Assembly: GCA_002353575.1 (NCBI GenBank)
Contig: DEJQ01000011.1
Span: 1 to 63,518 of the forward strand
DNA length: 63,518 bases
Direction of reading: 5' to 3'
Origin: Prevotellaceae bacterium UBA2744
GTDB lineage: Bacteria > Bacteroidota > Bacteroidia > Bacteroidales > Bacteroidaceae
The number at the start of each line of letters is the position of its first letter. The stretch's first letter is position 1. The position numbers and the translations under genes were made by a program. The notes under the pieces are model-generated. The model ran no database searches. It worked only from the letters and a program-made list of their open reading frames with translations, and was not told where the DNA came from. Shown here piece after piece: positions 51,438 to 60,102 of this stretch.

Positions 51438-52787
51438 CTACCACCCTATTTCGTGGATAAAGACGAGGATTATGCCGATTGGTGCGATGTATCGGATGAT
51501 GAACAGCCAGATGGGATAGAGCACCGTGTGGAGGGTGCCGCCGTTGGTCACTTCGTCGCGCACCACCTTCTCGTCGGCTACCCAGCCCAGGAACACACAC
51601 ATGATGAAGCTGCCAAGTGGCATGAGCAGTTTGGCTACGATGAAGTCGAAGAGGTCGAACATGCCCAGTCCGAACACGGTCTTGTCTGCCCACGCGCCGA
51701 ACGAAAGCGAGCAGCCCGTGGCAAGCAGCATGGCTACGGCCGAGGCGGCTACCGAGGCTGCGGGGCGGCTCCAGTGCAATTCCTCGTGCAGGTATGCCAC
51801 CACCATCTCGAGCATGGAGATGCTGGAGGTGACGGCTGCGATGACGAGCAGGCAGTAGAAGAGCAGCGAGAATCCGTAGGCAAGCAGGTGCGAGCCCGAG
51901 AACACCTGCTGGAAGACGTTCGGCAGGGTTATGAACACAAGCGAGGGACCCGCGTCGGGCTGCAGTCCCGGTACGGAATACACGGCGGGGAATATTATCA
52001 GGCCTGCCATCAGGGCGACGAGCGTGTCGATGACGGCTACCGAGAGGCTGTCATGGAACAGGTTGACGTCCTTGCGGAAGTAGCAGGCATAGGTGCACAG
52101 GCAGCAGATGCCCACACTGAGCGAGAAGAATGCCTGCCCCATGGCGGAGAGCATGGTCGAGCCGTCGATCTCGCTGAAGTCGGGATGGAAGAGGAAGTGC
52201 AGTCCTCTGTCGGCACCGGGCAGGCTGAGCGAGCAGACCACCAGTATGGCTATGCAGACGAAGAGCATGGGCATCAGGATTTGTGCGCTGCGCTCAATGC
52301 CCTTCTTCACTCCGAACGACACGACGGCACACGTGGCGAGCATGATGAACAGAATCCACACGACGGGCTGCGTGGGCGACGATGAGAACTGCTGGAAGTC
52401 GCTGACATACTGCGCGGCAGTCTTTCCGCCGAATCCGTCCACGCCTGCCACGAAGGCATAGTAGAGGGTCCAGCCGCACACGACGGCATAGTAGCTGAGC
52501 ACGAGCAGTCCGGCTACGACGGGCATCAGTCCCATCAGGCGCCAGCCCCTCTGTCCGCCGCTCATGCGCTCGAACGAATCTGTCACGTCCTTCTGTCCGT
52601 GGCGGCCGATGGTGAACTCCGCCAGCATTATTGGCGCGCCGAACACGAGCATGAATATAATGTAGATGAGGATGAATGCGGCACCTCCGTGCAGACCCGT
52701 CTCGGTCGGGAAGCGCCATATGTTGCCCAGGCCGACGGCAGAACCGGCCGCCGCCAGTATAGCTCCTACCTTAGTTGAAAATCCCAT
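51438..52787 (-). CDS. sodium-dependent neurotransmitter-symporter-family transporter
   Basis: 449 residues from ATG 52787, chosen because the family N-terminus begins here (G-A-I-L-A-A-A-G-S-A-V-G-L-G-N-I-W-R-F-P); a longer reading to 52856 would overlap the upstream lipoprotein gene. About 11-12 transmembrane helices. The unwound TM1 G-N-I-W-R-F motif and a Na+ site are present. LeuT-fold importer of an amino acid or similar solute; substrate unknown. Confidence 0.92.
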   Translation of the reverse strand: MGFSTKVGAILAAAGSAVGLGNIWRFPTETGLHGGAAFILIYIIFMLVFGAPIMLAEFTIGRHGQKDVTDSFERMSGGQRGWRLMGLMPVVAGLLVLSYYAVVCGWTLYYAFVAGVDGFGGKTAAQYVSDFQQFSSSPTQPVVWILFIMLATCAVVSFGVKKGIERSAQILMPMLFVCIAILVVCSLSLPGADRGLHFLFHPDFSEIDGSTMLSAMGQAFFSLSVGICCLCTYACYFRKDVNLFHDSLSVAVIDTLVALMAGLIIFPAVYSVPGLQPDAGPSLVFITLPNVFQQVFSGSHLLAYGFSLLFYCLLVIAAVTSSISMLEMVVAYLHEELHWSRPAASVAASAVAMLLATGCSLSFGAWADKTVFGLGMFDLFDFIVAKLLMPLGSFIMCVFLGWVADEKVVRDEVTNGGTLHTVLYPIWLFIIRYIAPIGIILVFIHEIGW

Positions 52788-52831
52788 AGCTTTATGTTTT
52801 GTTTTTTGGTATCTCATTCGCTCGCCGGTGG

Positions 52832-53275
52832 CTAATTCCTGCCCCGTATCTTCCACTCGCTGTCGGAGAACACCGCCTTCAGCATGGCAGCCTCCTGCAC
52901 ACTGTCGGAGTATGTGACCATGTAGTGCACATAGCAGACCGTGTCGCCCTCCGCATACTCCAGCCCCACGGTCTCCACGCGGGCCACCGCGCCGTGCCGC
53001 TGCTGCTGGTAGTCGGCAAACTGCCTGTGCATGGCGATGAGCACCTGCCGCTCCACGCTGTCGGGCTCCTCGCCATAGTCCACCCTCTGCATGTATGCCT
53101 CGTAGTCGTTCTGCATATAGCGCTCGTCGAGAGCCTTATCTACGAGTTTGCGGAGCAGCTTCTCGCGTTTGTTGGCGGGCTGACACGCCGCGAGCATGAG
53201 GGCGCAGATGAGCAGCCCTGCGAGGGGCAGCCTCAGTGTGGCGTGCCTGCGCTTACTTCTGTCTGACATAAACAT
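52832..53275 (-). CDS. small predicted lipoprotein
   Basis: 147 residues (or 145 from M3). Lipoprotein signal with lipobox L-A-A-C at about 27-30. The rest is a helical segment rich in Glu, Arg and Tyr, then beta-rich. No recognised family. The start overlaps the der 3' end by 23 nt, so it is probably translated from the der transcript. Confidence 0.7.
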   Translation of the reverse strand: MFMSDRSKRRHATLRLPLAGLLICALMLAACQPANKREKLLRKLVDKALDERYMQNDYEAYMQRVDYGEEPDSVERQVLIAMHRQFADYQQQRHGAVARVETVGLEYAEGDTVCYVHYMVTYSDSVQEAAMLKAVFSDSEWKIRGRN

Positions 53276-54566
53276 TGATCGGTGTGCCGCGGAAATCCCA
53301 GTTCTCCCTTATCTTATTCTCCAGGAACCTGCGGTAGGGTTCCTTCACATACTGCGGCAGGTTTGCATAGAAGACGAACGAGGGAACGCGCGTCTCCGGA
53401 ATCTGCATGCAGTACTTTATCTTGATATACTTACCCTTGAGCGATGGCGGCGGAGTGGCCTCGATGATGGGCAGCATCACTTCGTTGAGCTGTCGGGTCG
53501 TCACCTTCTTCGTCCGCATTTCATACACCCTCTGAGCCTCCTCCAGCACCTTGAAGATGCGCTGCTTCGTAGTGGCGGAGGCGAAGATGATGCTGAAGTC
53601 GGTGAAGGGTGCGAAGCGGTTGCGTATGGCCTGCTCGAAGTGGCGAATCGCCTCGTTCGACTTGTCCTGGGCTATGTCCCACTTGTTCACCACCACCACG
53701 AGTCCCTTCTGGTTCTTCTGCACAATCTGGAATATGTTGATGTCCTGGCCCTCCACGCCGCGCGTCGCGTCGATCATCATCACGCACACGTCCGAGTTCT
53801 CGATGGCACGTATGCTGCGCATCACGCTGTAGTACTCCAGGTCCTCGTTCACCTTGTTCTTCTTGCGGATTCCGGCTGTATCGACGAGGTAGAAGTTGAA
53901 TCCGAACTTCTCGTATTTCGTATATATCGAGTCGCGCGTCGTACCGGCTATGTCGGTCACCACGTTGCGGTTGTCGTCGAGGAAGGCATTGATGATCGAC
54001 GACTTGCCCGCATTCGGACGGCCCACGACGGCGATGCGCGGAACGTTCTCCTCAGCCACCTCAGCCATCTCCTTCTTGAAGCTCGCCACGACGCGGTCCA
54101 GCAGATCGCCCGTGCCGCTGCCCGAAGCCGAGCTGATACACATCGGGTCGCCCAGTCCCAGGCTGTAGAACTCGGCAGCGTCGTATCTCAGTTCGTTCGT
54201 GTCGGTCTTGTTGGCCACCAGGATTGTGGGCACCTTGCTGCGCCGCAGTATGTCGGCCACCTGCTCGTCGAGGTCCGTCACGCCCGTCTTCACATCCACC
54301 AGGAAGAGAATCACGTCGCACTCGTCGAGTGCGATCTTCACCTGCCGGCGTATCTCCTCCTCGAACACATCGTCGGAGTTCACGACCCATCCGCCCGTAT
54401 CCACCACGGAGAACTCCTTGTTGCACCACTCACACTTGCCGTACTGTCTGTCGCGCGTAGTGCCTGCCTCGTCGCTCACAATCGCGTGCCGGGTCTTCGT
54501 CAGTCTGTTGAAAAGCGTGGACTTCCCCACATTCGGTCTGCCCACAATCGCTACTAAATTTGCCAT
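53253..54566 (-). CDS. der: ribosome-biogenesis GTPase Der (EngA)
   Basis: 437 residues from ATG 54566. A reading extended to 54728 is rejected because it would cross the -7 box TATCTTTG (54595-54588). Two G domains (G-R-P-N-V-G-K-S near 8; G-R-P-N-A-G-K-S near 184) with D-T-A-G/D-T-G-G motifs, then a C-terminal KH-like domain. Needed for 50S subunit assembly. In many Bacteroidetes it follows era directly; here about 4.6 kb of other genes separate them. Confidence 0.97.
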   Translation of the reverse strand: MANLVAIVGRPNVGKSTLFNRLTKTRHAIVSDEAGTTRDRQYGKCEWCNKEFSVVDTGGWVVNSDDVFEEEIRRQVKIALDECDVILFLVDVKTGVTDLDEQVADILRRSKVPTILVANKTDTNELRYDAAEFYSLGLGDPMCISSASGSGTGDLLDRVVASFKKEMAEVAEENVPRIAVVGRPNAGKSSIINAFLDDNRNVVTDIAGTTRDSIYTKYEKFGFNFYLVDTAGIRKKNKVNEDLEYYSVMRSIRAIENSDVCVMMIDATRGVEGQDINIFQIVQKNQKGLVVVVNKWDIAQDKSNEAIRHFEQAIRNRFAPFTDFSIIFASATTKQRIFKVLEEAQRVYEMRTKKVTTRQLNEVMLPIIEATPPPSLKGKYIKIKYCMQIPETRVPSFVFYANLPQYVKEPYRRFLENKIRENWDFRGTPINVYVRQK

Positions 54567-54587
54567 CTTCAATCGTTTATTTCGCTG

Positions 54588-54595
54588 CAAAGATA
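54588..54595 (-). promoter_or_regulatory. -7 box of der
   Basis: TATCTTTG on the - strand, 21 nt before the der ATG; no good -33. Confidence 0.6.
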
Positions 54596-54710
54596 CGACA
54601 TATTCTTCAGATAAAACAGAAAAATCCCCCCTTTTTGCAGGGAGGATTCCGTATAGGCTCAGTTTTCGTCGGCGCAGCCAATTTTCAATTTTCAATTTCA
54701 CCCCGCAAGG

Positions 54711-54741
54711 CAAATTATCAATTGTCAATTGTCAATTGTCA
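54711..54741. repeat. 7-bp tandem repeat (TGACAAT) beginning at a stop codon
   Basis: On the - strand: TGACAAT repeated about four times, starting at the TGA stop of the DUF6261-like gene (54741-54739). Different sequence from the GTTAAAA arrays but the same period and position. Confidence 0.8.
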
Positions 54742-55641
54742 ATTAGCCAAGCTTTCGTCCGTTCCATCATCACCTCCGTTTCCTCCACCACCCGGATTTG
54801 GGTCAGGGTCTGGAGTAGGATCAGGAGTCGGGTCTGGTGTAGGCGTTGGAGTATCGCCGCCATCACTTGGAGTATCGCCTCCGCCGTCAGGAGTAGGAGT
54901 TGGTGTAGGAGTTGGTGTGTTGCCACCTGAAGAACTTGTGCCGCTCTTGCGGTTGAGCATGTCCTGATAAATCTTCAGCGTACCGTTCCACTTGCGGATG
55001 AAAGCCTCGTAAGGAGCCGGGTCGTCGGCAGTCTTGGCGAAGGCTTCGATGAGGTAAGTCAGTTCGTCATAGACAGCGTCGCATGCCTGACGTGCCTTTC
55101 GCAGTGCGCCAGCCACCTTCTCGCCCTCTTCCTGTCCCTGTTCCAGACGGTAGCTCTTCACCTCCTGATGAGCTGCCACCATCTGCTCGTAGAGCCATGT
55201 CACGCCCAGAGTAGAGAGATGTGCCTGCATGGCAGCAGGAGTGAGGTCGGTGATGAGGTTGTCCAGCTGACCGCTCTCCTCGTCAATCTGCGCACCGGTC
55301 TTCACCTTGTAGAGGTTGAAAGGTCTTAACAGAGCCGTTGCTGCAGCGTCGAGATTTGCCATTCCACTGCCTGCCCATGCGCGAATGATGGCATAGAGAC
55401 GGCTGTAGTAGTTGTCGCGGCTCTTGTCAGCTGCGTCGCGGCGGGCGATAATCTCACTGGCGCGGGCAATAATGTACCAGCGGTCCTCCTCCGAGAATAC
55501 GTTGCGCAGTTGGTTCAGCTGCGCCGTAATCTTTGCAGCTGTGAAGTTTGCCTCAACTAAAACAGTGATGAAAGCATCAATAAACTCATAGTGCTGAGCG
55601 TTTTTCAAGCTCGCTTTGTTTGGTCTTAGAAAACTTGCCAT
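54739..55641 (-). CDS. DUF6261-like protein with Pro/Thr/Asp-rich tail
   Basis: 300 residues. Residues 1-235 are helical and resemble DUF6261 proteins of Bacteroidetes (F-L-R-P-N-K-A-S-L near 4, F-N-L-Y-K-V-K near 110). Residues 238-300 are low complexity: G-G runs and repeats of P-T-P-T-P and P-D-P-T-P-D. No signal peptide is visible. Function unknown. The tail repeat lies close to a DNA-level heptamer array at the stop and a 41-bp array upstream of the start. Confidence 0.75.
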   Translation of the reverse strand: MASFLRPNKASLKNAQHYEFIDAFITVLVEANFTAAKITAQLNQLRNVFSEEDRWYIIARASEIIARRDAADKSRDNYYSRLYAIIRAWAGSGMANLDAAATALLRPFNLYKVKTGAQIDEESGQLDNLITDLTPAAMQAHLSTLGVTWLYEQMVAAHQEVKSYRLEQGQEEGEKVAGALRKARQACDAVYDELTYLIEAFAKTADDPAPYEAFIRKWNGTLKIYQDMLNRKSGTSSSGGNTPTPTPTPTPDGGGDTPSDGGDTPTPTPDPTPDPTPDPDPNPGGGGNGGDDGTDESLAN

Positions 55642-55671
55642 AGTTTTTTGTGTTTAAGATTAGTAATATTG

Positions 55672-55860
55672 TTTGCAAAAGCTCTTGCATTTATTCAAAT
55701 CGGTTTTGAGCATTTGCAAAACCTCTTGCATTTATTCAAATCAGTTTTCTGTGTTTGCAAAACCTCTTGCATTTATCCAAATCGGTTTTCAGCGTTTGCA
55801 AGAGCTCTTGCATTTGTCCAAATCAGTTTTGAACGTTTGCAAGAGGTCTTGCAAGAAATG
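55672..55860. repeat. 41-bp tandem repeat with palindromic units
   Basis: Units begin TTTGCAA at 55672, 55713, 55754, 55795 and 55836 (last one partial). Each has TTGCAAnAnCTCTTGCA followed by TTTATTCAAATCNGTTTT. One unit carries the perfect 16-bp palindrome TGCAAGAGCTCTTGCA (55797-55812). It lies between the DUF6261-like gene and the leucine-rich protein. No spacers, so not a CRISPR array. Confidence 0.92.
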
Positions 55861-55865
55861 TTCTT

Positions 55866-56532
55866 TTATTTCACGAGCACCTTCTTTCCATTATGAATGT
55901 AGATGCCCTTCTCCGTTGGCTTACCACTAAGCAGTGTGCCGTTGATAGTGTACCAAGGAGCAGAATCATCAGTTTCAGAGGCTTCAACATTGTTCACTCC
56001 GGTTGAAGGGTCAACACCAGGGTATTCTTTCCAATTGGTTCCGTCTTCTGTATAATATGGTGTCCATCCCTTAGCTTTCGCAGCGGCAACTTGAGTGGTT
56101 GTCAACACATTCTGCTCGTTCTCATAGTATTTGATACGCAGAGTACAACCGCGTCTTGAAGGCAGACTCGCTACAAGCGCATCCATAGCAGCGCCCTTTA
56201 TTTGGTTTTCGAAGCAGTACAGAACATACAACCAAGTATTCTTCGACACATCGAGCGAAGTAAGCTGGGTGGAGGAGCAGTTCAGTCTTGTTAGTTCAGT
56301 AAAAATATTCTATTCCCTGCATACTCTTAATACCCTCATTATAAACATACATCTCACTAATTCCAGCAATCTCCGCATCGGTCAAGACTGCATCCTTGCC
56401 ATATTTTTGATTTTTCAGCCAAATACGGAAATTCTCATCCGGGAAATTCGTTTCGTTAATCTCCACGTCTGCCCATGCCGTGCCAGCCGACAGCAGCATA
56501 AGCGAAGAAAAAAGTAAATGTTTAAGTGTCAT
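55866..56532 (-). pseudogene. leucine-rich-repeat surface protein broken by one-base frameshift
   Basis: Signal peptide from ATG 56532 (L-S-A-G-T-A-W-A). N-terminal module N-F-P-D-E-N-F-R-I-W-L typical of LRR surface proteins; one T-x-L-N-C-S-S-T-Q-L-T-S-L-D-V LRR unit; then a C-terminal module ending in G-I-Y-I-H-N-G-K-K-V-L-V-K, a pattern common at the ends of secreted Prevotella proteins. Reading frame breaks at a run of five A (+ strand 56301-56305): with four, Y-F-T-E-L-T-R-L-N-C continues in frame; with five, a TGA stops it. It may be a sequencing error, phase variation or decay. Protein is short for the family even if repaired (about 221 aa). Confidence 0.72.
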
Positions 56533-56773
56533 AAGTAATTTTGTTTTACAGATTAATATCAAGTGTTTACACAGAAAAAGCACGCCCCGACTCCACACAA
56601 GGGAAATCGGAACGTGCCATAGTTATATCGTAGTGCGCCGCAACGCTCTTTCTGTCAGTTTCAGCCCAAACTTACTGGGGAGGGTATCTTTTCTTAATGG
56701 TATTTTGCATTGTGGTTTTGGATATTAATATTCTATCAGTTCAAGCCCTTGACTGCGATAGAAGATGCGTAAA

Positions 56774-56995
56774 CTATCTTGCAGCCTTAGGTTGGAAGAA
56801 ACCCTCGAAGCAGAGATCCTCGTCCAGATGCTCCCAGTGTATACCATATGGCGACAGCGTATATTGTTCACGCTCAGCAGGAGTTGCGTCGCGCAGAGAC
56901 GAATAGTCGGCAAAACGCTCGCTTGCCTGTCTGCCGTCTGCCGTCTGAACCCAAATCTCAGTAGGCGTAAGCCATATCTTCTTAATCTCAATCAT
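56774..56995 (-). CDS. DUF2442 domain protein
   Basis: 73 residues from ATG 56995 (M-I-E-I-K-K-I-W-L). DUF2442-like: D-Y-S-S-L-R-D-A-T-P-A-E-R near 33, ending in L-D-E-D-L-C-F-E-G-F. Partner of the DUF4160 gene 8 nt upstream. This pair is widespread and sometimes listed as toxin-antitoxin-like, without firm function. Confidence 0.78.
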   Translation of the reverse strand: MIEIKKIWLTPTEIWVQTADGRQASERFADYSSLRDATPAEREQYTLSPYGIHWEHLDEDLCFEGFFQPKAAR

Positions 56996-57003
56996 AGTAG
57001 TAT

Positions 57004-57240
57004 TTATTTTTTGAAATATTCGTTCCAACGTGCAATAATAATATCCTTATTCTCCTCAACAATAGACTCTGCCAATTTCATCTCGGAGGGCTTCAATCCT
57101 CTGTTATCAAGAGGCATCACTTCTGGCAGAATCTGAAAACGAGCTTCGGCTCCACCTTTAACAACGTGAACATGAATAGGCTCATGGTCGTTAGAGTAGA
57201 ACATAAATCTTAGTCCGAAAAGTGTAAATAGAGTTGGCAT
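57004..57240 (-). CDS. DUF4160 domain protein
   Basis: 78 residues. F-G-L-R-F-M-F-Y-S-N-D-H-E-P-I-H-V-H-V (8-26) is the DUF4160 signature; it ends in I-I-A-R-W-N-E-Y-F. First gene of a two-gene unit with DUF2442. The function of the pair is unknown. Confidence 0.82.
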   Translation of the reverse strand: MPTLFTLFGLRFMFYSNDHEPIHVHVVKGGAEARFQILPEVMPLDNRGLKPSEMKLAESIVEENKDIIIARWNEYFKK

Positions 57241-57340
57241 ATCTTTAGTGTATAGTTTCTTTCACTCGCAAAGGTGCGAATAAGTGAGCAAAATACCAAA
57301 TATCGTTTGAAATTTTTGAAGACGGATGGAACTTTTCGAC

Positions 57341-57371
57341 AAAAAAAGCAGCAACCCGAAAGTCGCTGCCC
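57341..57371 (-). terminator. terminator of the sugar-binding lipoprotein gene
   Basis: GCAGC/GCTGC stem with a 12-nt loop followed by TTTTTTT on the - strand, about 28 nt after the stop. Confidence 0.75.
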
Positions 57372-57398
57372 TATTCTATATTCCTTGGCTGAAAGACA

Positions 57399-58418
57399 CT
57401 AGTAACTGTCTTTTGTCATAACGGTAATCTTAGAGTAGATTGCCGGAATGCCTGAGATGCTTTGGCTGGTACGAACCGGAGAATTGGATATCAGACCATT
57501 TACAATTATAGCTGTGTTGTATGCCATGTCCTTCAGGTTCTTGTCGATGGTCATGGTCTGCCAGCCATTATTGATATTAGTCTGAGCCACCGCGGTATTG
57601 TCCTGACCTGTGATAACCGGCATTGTCGTAATACCAGCTTCCTTCAGAGCATCAATAGCTCCCTGAGCCTGATTATCGACTGCTGCAAGAATCATATCCG
57701 GACACTCACCCGCTCCATAACTGGTGAGACGGTCTTTCATGTCTTTCTTGCCGTCAGCAACACTCCAACTGTCAGCCTTCACATCGTTGTATGCCGTCTT
57801 GCCGCTCTTAACGATAAGTTTTCCGTCGGTAATGTATTTTCTGAGCAGTTCCATAGCTCCGTCATAATAATCCTTGGCATTGACATCGGTCAGAGGACCC
57901 TCAAGAATTTCTATAGTCATGGAAGCGGCTCCTGTAGAATGAAAATGATTGAGAAGGAACTGGGCCTGAGTACGCCCTACCTCCTTCGTGTCAGCTGAAG
58001 AGATATAAGCTATGCGGGGGTTATCGAGGATAATGCGGTCATGGCATACCACCTTGACATCGGGATGCTGCTCAAGCAATCCGGACTCATTGATTTTCTT
58101 ATAGTCGATAGCTGTCAGCACGATGTATTTCACACCGTCGTTGATGGCACTTCTGAGCTGATTGACCTGTTGCACCGCACCCTCTGGACTTTCCGGAGCA
58201 ACGTAAAAAGTAGCCTGGAAGCCATACGAAGCCATCACAGCCTCCAAGTTTGCCTTGTCTGTAGCCCAACGCGCAAGATTGACACCATCAGGAAGCAGCA
58301 CAGCCACTCGCTTCTGATTATTATTGTTATCATCACTGTCGCTGCACGATGTCAACCCTGTCATCATTGCTCCACACATCATGATGGTGGCAAGCAACAA
58401 AAAGATTCTGTTTTTCAT
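57399..58418 (-). CDS. orphan sugar-binding-type lipoprotein (type 1 periplasmic binding fold)
   Basis: 339 residues. Lipoprotein signal with L-T-S-C at about 22-25. Two-lobe periplasmic binding fold like XylF/RbsB: V-A-V-L-L-P-D near 38, D-G-V-K-Y-I-V-L-T near 94, Y-I-S-S-A-D near 138 and V-I-T-G-Q-D near 268. No ABC permease or ATPase is nearby, so it may sense or store a ligand rather than feed an importer. -7 box TATCTTTG at 58455-58448. Divergent from rbr. Confidence 0.85.
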   Translation of the reverse strand: MKNRIFLLLATIMMCGAMMTGLTSCSDSDDNNNNQKRVAVLLPDGVNLARWATDKANLEAVMASYGFQATFYVAPESPEGAVQQVNQLRSAINDGVKYIVLTAIDYKKINESGLLEQHPDVKVVCHDRIILDNPRIAYISSADTKEVGRTQAQFLLNHFHSTGAASMTIEILEGPLTDVNAKDYYDGAMELLRKYITDGKLIVKSGKTAYNDVKADSWSVADGKKDMKDRLTSYGAGECPDMILAAVDNQAQGAIDALKEAGITTMPVITGQDNTAVAQTNINNGWQTMTIDKNLKDMAYNTAIIVNGLISNSPVRTSQSISGIPAIYSKITVMTKDSY

Positions 58419-58447
58419 AAATATTAATTGTTTTTAGTTCAACGCGG

Positions 58448-58455
58448 CAAAGATA
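58448..58455 (-). promoter_or_regulatory. -7 box of the binding lipoprotein gene
   Basis: TATCTTTG on the - strand, 29 nt before the start codon. Confidence 0.6.
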
Positions 58456-58505
58456 CAACTAATATTTTATTTCCAAATCATTTTCATATATCTATTTTTT
58501 TGCTG

Positions 58506-58513
58506 TATATTTG
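58506..58513 (+). promoter_or_regulatory. -7 box of rbr
   Basis: TATATTTG, about 50 nt before the rbr start. Confidence 0.55.
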
Positions 58514-58562
58514 CCCATACATTCAAACAAAACAACTAATAACCTCTAAAACACTAATCATT

Positions 58563-59102
58563 ATGGCTAAAGAACTGAAAGGCTCGAAGACTGAGCAAAA
58601 CCTGTGGGAAGCATTCGCAGGAGAATCAAAGGCAAGAAACAAGTACACCTACTACGCTTCGAAAGCAAAGAAAGACGGCTTCGAACAGATGGCACAGCTC
58701 TTCCAGGAGACTGCCGACCAGGAAAAGGAACACGCCAAGATGTGGTTCAAACTCATCCACGGCATCGGCACCACTGCCGACAACCTGAAAGACGCTGCGC
58801 AGGGCGAATACGACGAATGGACCGACATGTATCCACGCATGGCTCGTGAAGCTCGTGAAGAAGGTTTCGAAGAAATAGCACAACTCTTCGAAGGCGTTGC
58901 AGCAATAGAAAAAGTGCACGAAGAGAAGTACAAGAAACTACTGGAAAACATCGAACAGGGCATCGTCTTCTCACGCGACGGCGACACCGTTTGGCAATGC
59001 CGCAACTGCGGACACATCCACATCGGCAAGCAAGCCCCTGAAACCTGTCCCGTTTGCAACCACCCGCAAGCCTACTTCGAACTGAAGAAAGACAATTACT
59101 AA
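58563..59102 (+). CDS. rbr: rubrerythrin
   Basis: 179 residues from ATG 58563; the upstream extension is rejected because the -7 box lies within it. Ferritin-like diiron domain (E-A-F-A-G-E-S-K-A-R near 17, then E-x-x-H in E-K-E-H near 56 and E-G-V-A-A-I-E-K-V-H-E near 110), then a C-terminal rubredoxin-like iron site (C-R-N-C and C-P-V-C). Reduces hydrogen peroxide in anaerobes. Ends at a terminator shared with era. Confidence 0.96.
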   Translation: MAKELKGSKTEQNLWEAFAGESKARNKYTYYASKAKKDGFEQMAQLFQETADQEKEHAKMWFKLIHGIGTTADNLKDAAQGEYDEWTDMYPRMAREAREEGFEEIAQLFEGVAAIEKVHEEKYKKLLENIEQGIVFSRDGDTVWQCRNCGHIHIGKQAPETCPVCNHPQAYFELKKDNY

Positions 59103-59110
59103 ACAAAAAA

Positions 59111-59150
59111 AAGACCTCAGACTGCTACAGTCCGAGGTCTTCTTATTTTT
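59111..59150. terminator. bidirectional terminator between rbr and era
   Basis: AAGACCTCAGACTG / CAGTCCGAGGTCTT stem with T-rich flank on the + side and A-run on the other, serving convergent genes. Confidence 0.9.
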
Positions 59151-59167
59151 CCTTTAATCCGGAACCT

Positions 59168-60049
59168 TTACTCCGGATTATAACCGAACAGGTTCAGCTC
59201 CTTATCCGAATTGCGCCAGTCCTTATCCACCTTCACGAATGTCTCCAGATAAATCGTCTTGCCGAAGAAACGCTCCAGACTCTTCCGCGCCTCCGTAGCC
59301 ACCTTCTTCAAAGCCTTACCCTGATGGCCTATGATAATACCCTTCTGGCTGTCGCGCTCCACATAAATCACCGCATTGATATGAATGTGGGTATTGTCCT
59401 CCTGGAAACTCTCCACACCAACCTCAACCGAATACGGAATCTCCTTATCGTAGTAGAGCAGAATCTTCTCGCGGATAATCTCCGACACAAAAAACCTCGC
59501 CGGTTTGTCCGTCAACTGGTCTTTCTCGAAGTACGGCGGACACTCAGGCAACAACTCCTTTATGCGCTGCAACACAGGTTCCACATTAAACTTATGCAAA
59601 GCGGAAATAGGCAGAATCTCAGCCTTCGGCAAAATCTCGTGCCACTGTTCTACCAGCGTCACCAGGTCTTTCTCGTTGCTCAGGTCAATCTTATTGATAA
59701 GCACAATCACCGGAACATCCATCTTCTGCACCTTCTGCAGGAAATCGCTGTTCTTATCCACCTTCTCCACAGGATCCGTAACGTAAAGCAACACATCAGC
59801 ATCCTGAAGCGCACTCTCCGAAAACGCCAGCATCGACTCCTGAAGCTTATAATTCGGCTTCAGCACACCCGGAGTATCACTGAAAACAATCTGAGCATCC
59901 TCATCGTTTATGATACCCATGATACGGTGACGCGTAGTCTGAGCCTTGAACGTAGCAATCGAAATGCGCTCCCCTACCAGCTGGTTCATCAGTGTCGATT
60001 TTCCCACATTCGGATTACCTACAATATTTACAAACCCTGATTTATGCAT
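59168..60049 (-). CDS. era: GTPase Era
   Basis: 293 residues. G-N-P-N-V-G-K-S (11-18), D-T-P-G near 60 and N-K-I-D near 121. C-terminal KH domain with G-H-Q-G-K-A-L-K-K-V near 235. Binds 16S rRNA in 30S maturation. Convergent with rbr. Confidence 0.97.
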   Translation of the reverse strand: MHKSGFVNIVGNPNVGKSTLMNQLVGERISIATFKAQTTRHRIMGIINDEDAQIVFSDTPGVLKPNYKLQESMLAFSESALQDADVLLYVTDPVEKVDKNSDFLQKVQKMDVPVIVLINKIDLSNEKDLVTLVEQWHEILPKAEILPISALHKFNVEPVLQRIKELLPECPPYFEKDQLTDKPARFFVSEIIREKILLYYDKEIPYSVEVGVESFQEDNTHIHINAVIYVERDSQKGIIIGHQGKALKKVATEARKSLERFFGKTIYLETFVKVDKDWRNSDKELNLFGYNPE

Positions 60050-60102
60050 AGCTTTTACTGATAAAAAAGAATAATTACTGAATCATATTTACAGAAGAAC
60101 AA

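Noticed and set aside
53196..54557. 453-aa open frame antisense to der
   Set aside because: Shadow frame; der motifs on the other strand are unambiguous.
54567..54728. N-terminal extension of Der
   Set aside because: Would include the -7 box; the family start is at 54566.
55648..55930. Two overlapping readings of 82-85 aa through the 41-bp repeats
   Set aside because: Artefact of repeats; no start signals, and opposite to flanking genes.
58428..58562. N-terminal extension of rubrerythrin
   Set aside because: Contains the -7 box and does not resemble the family.
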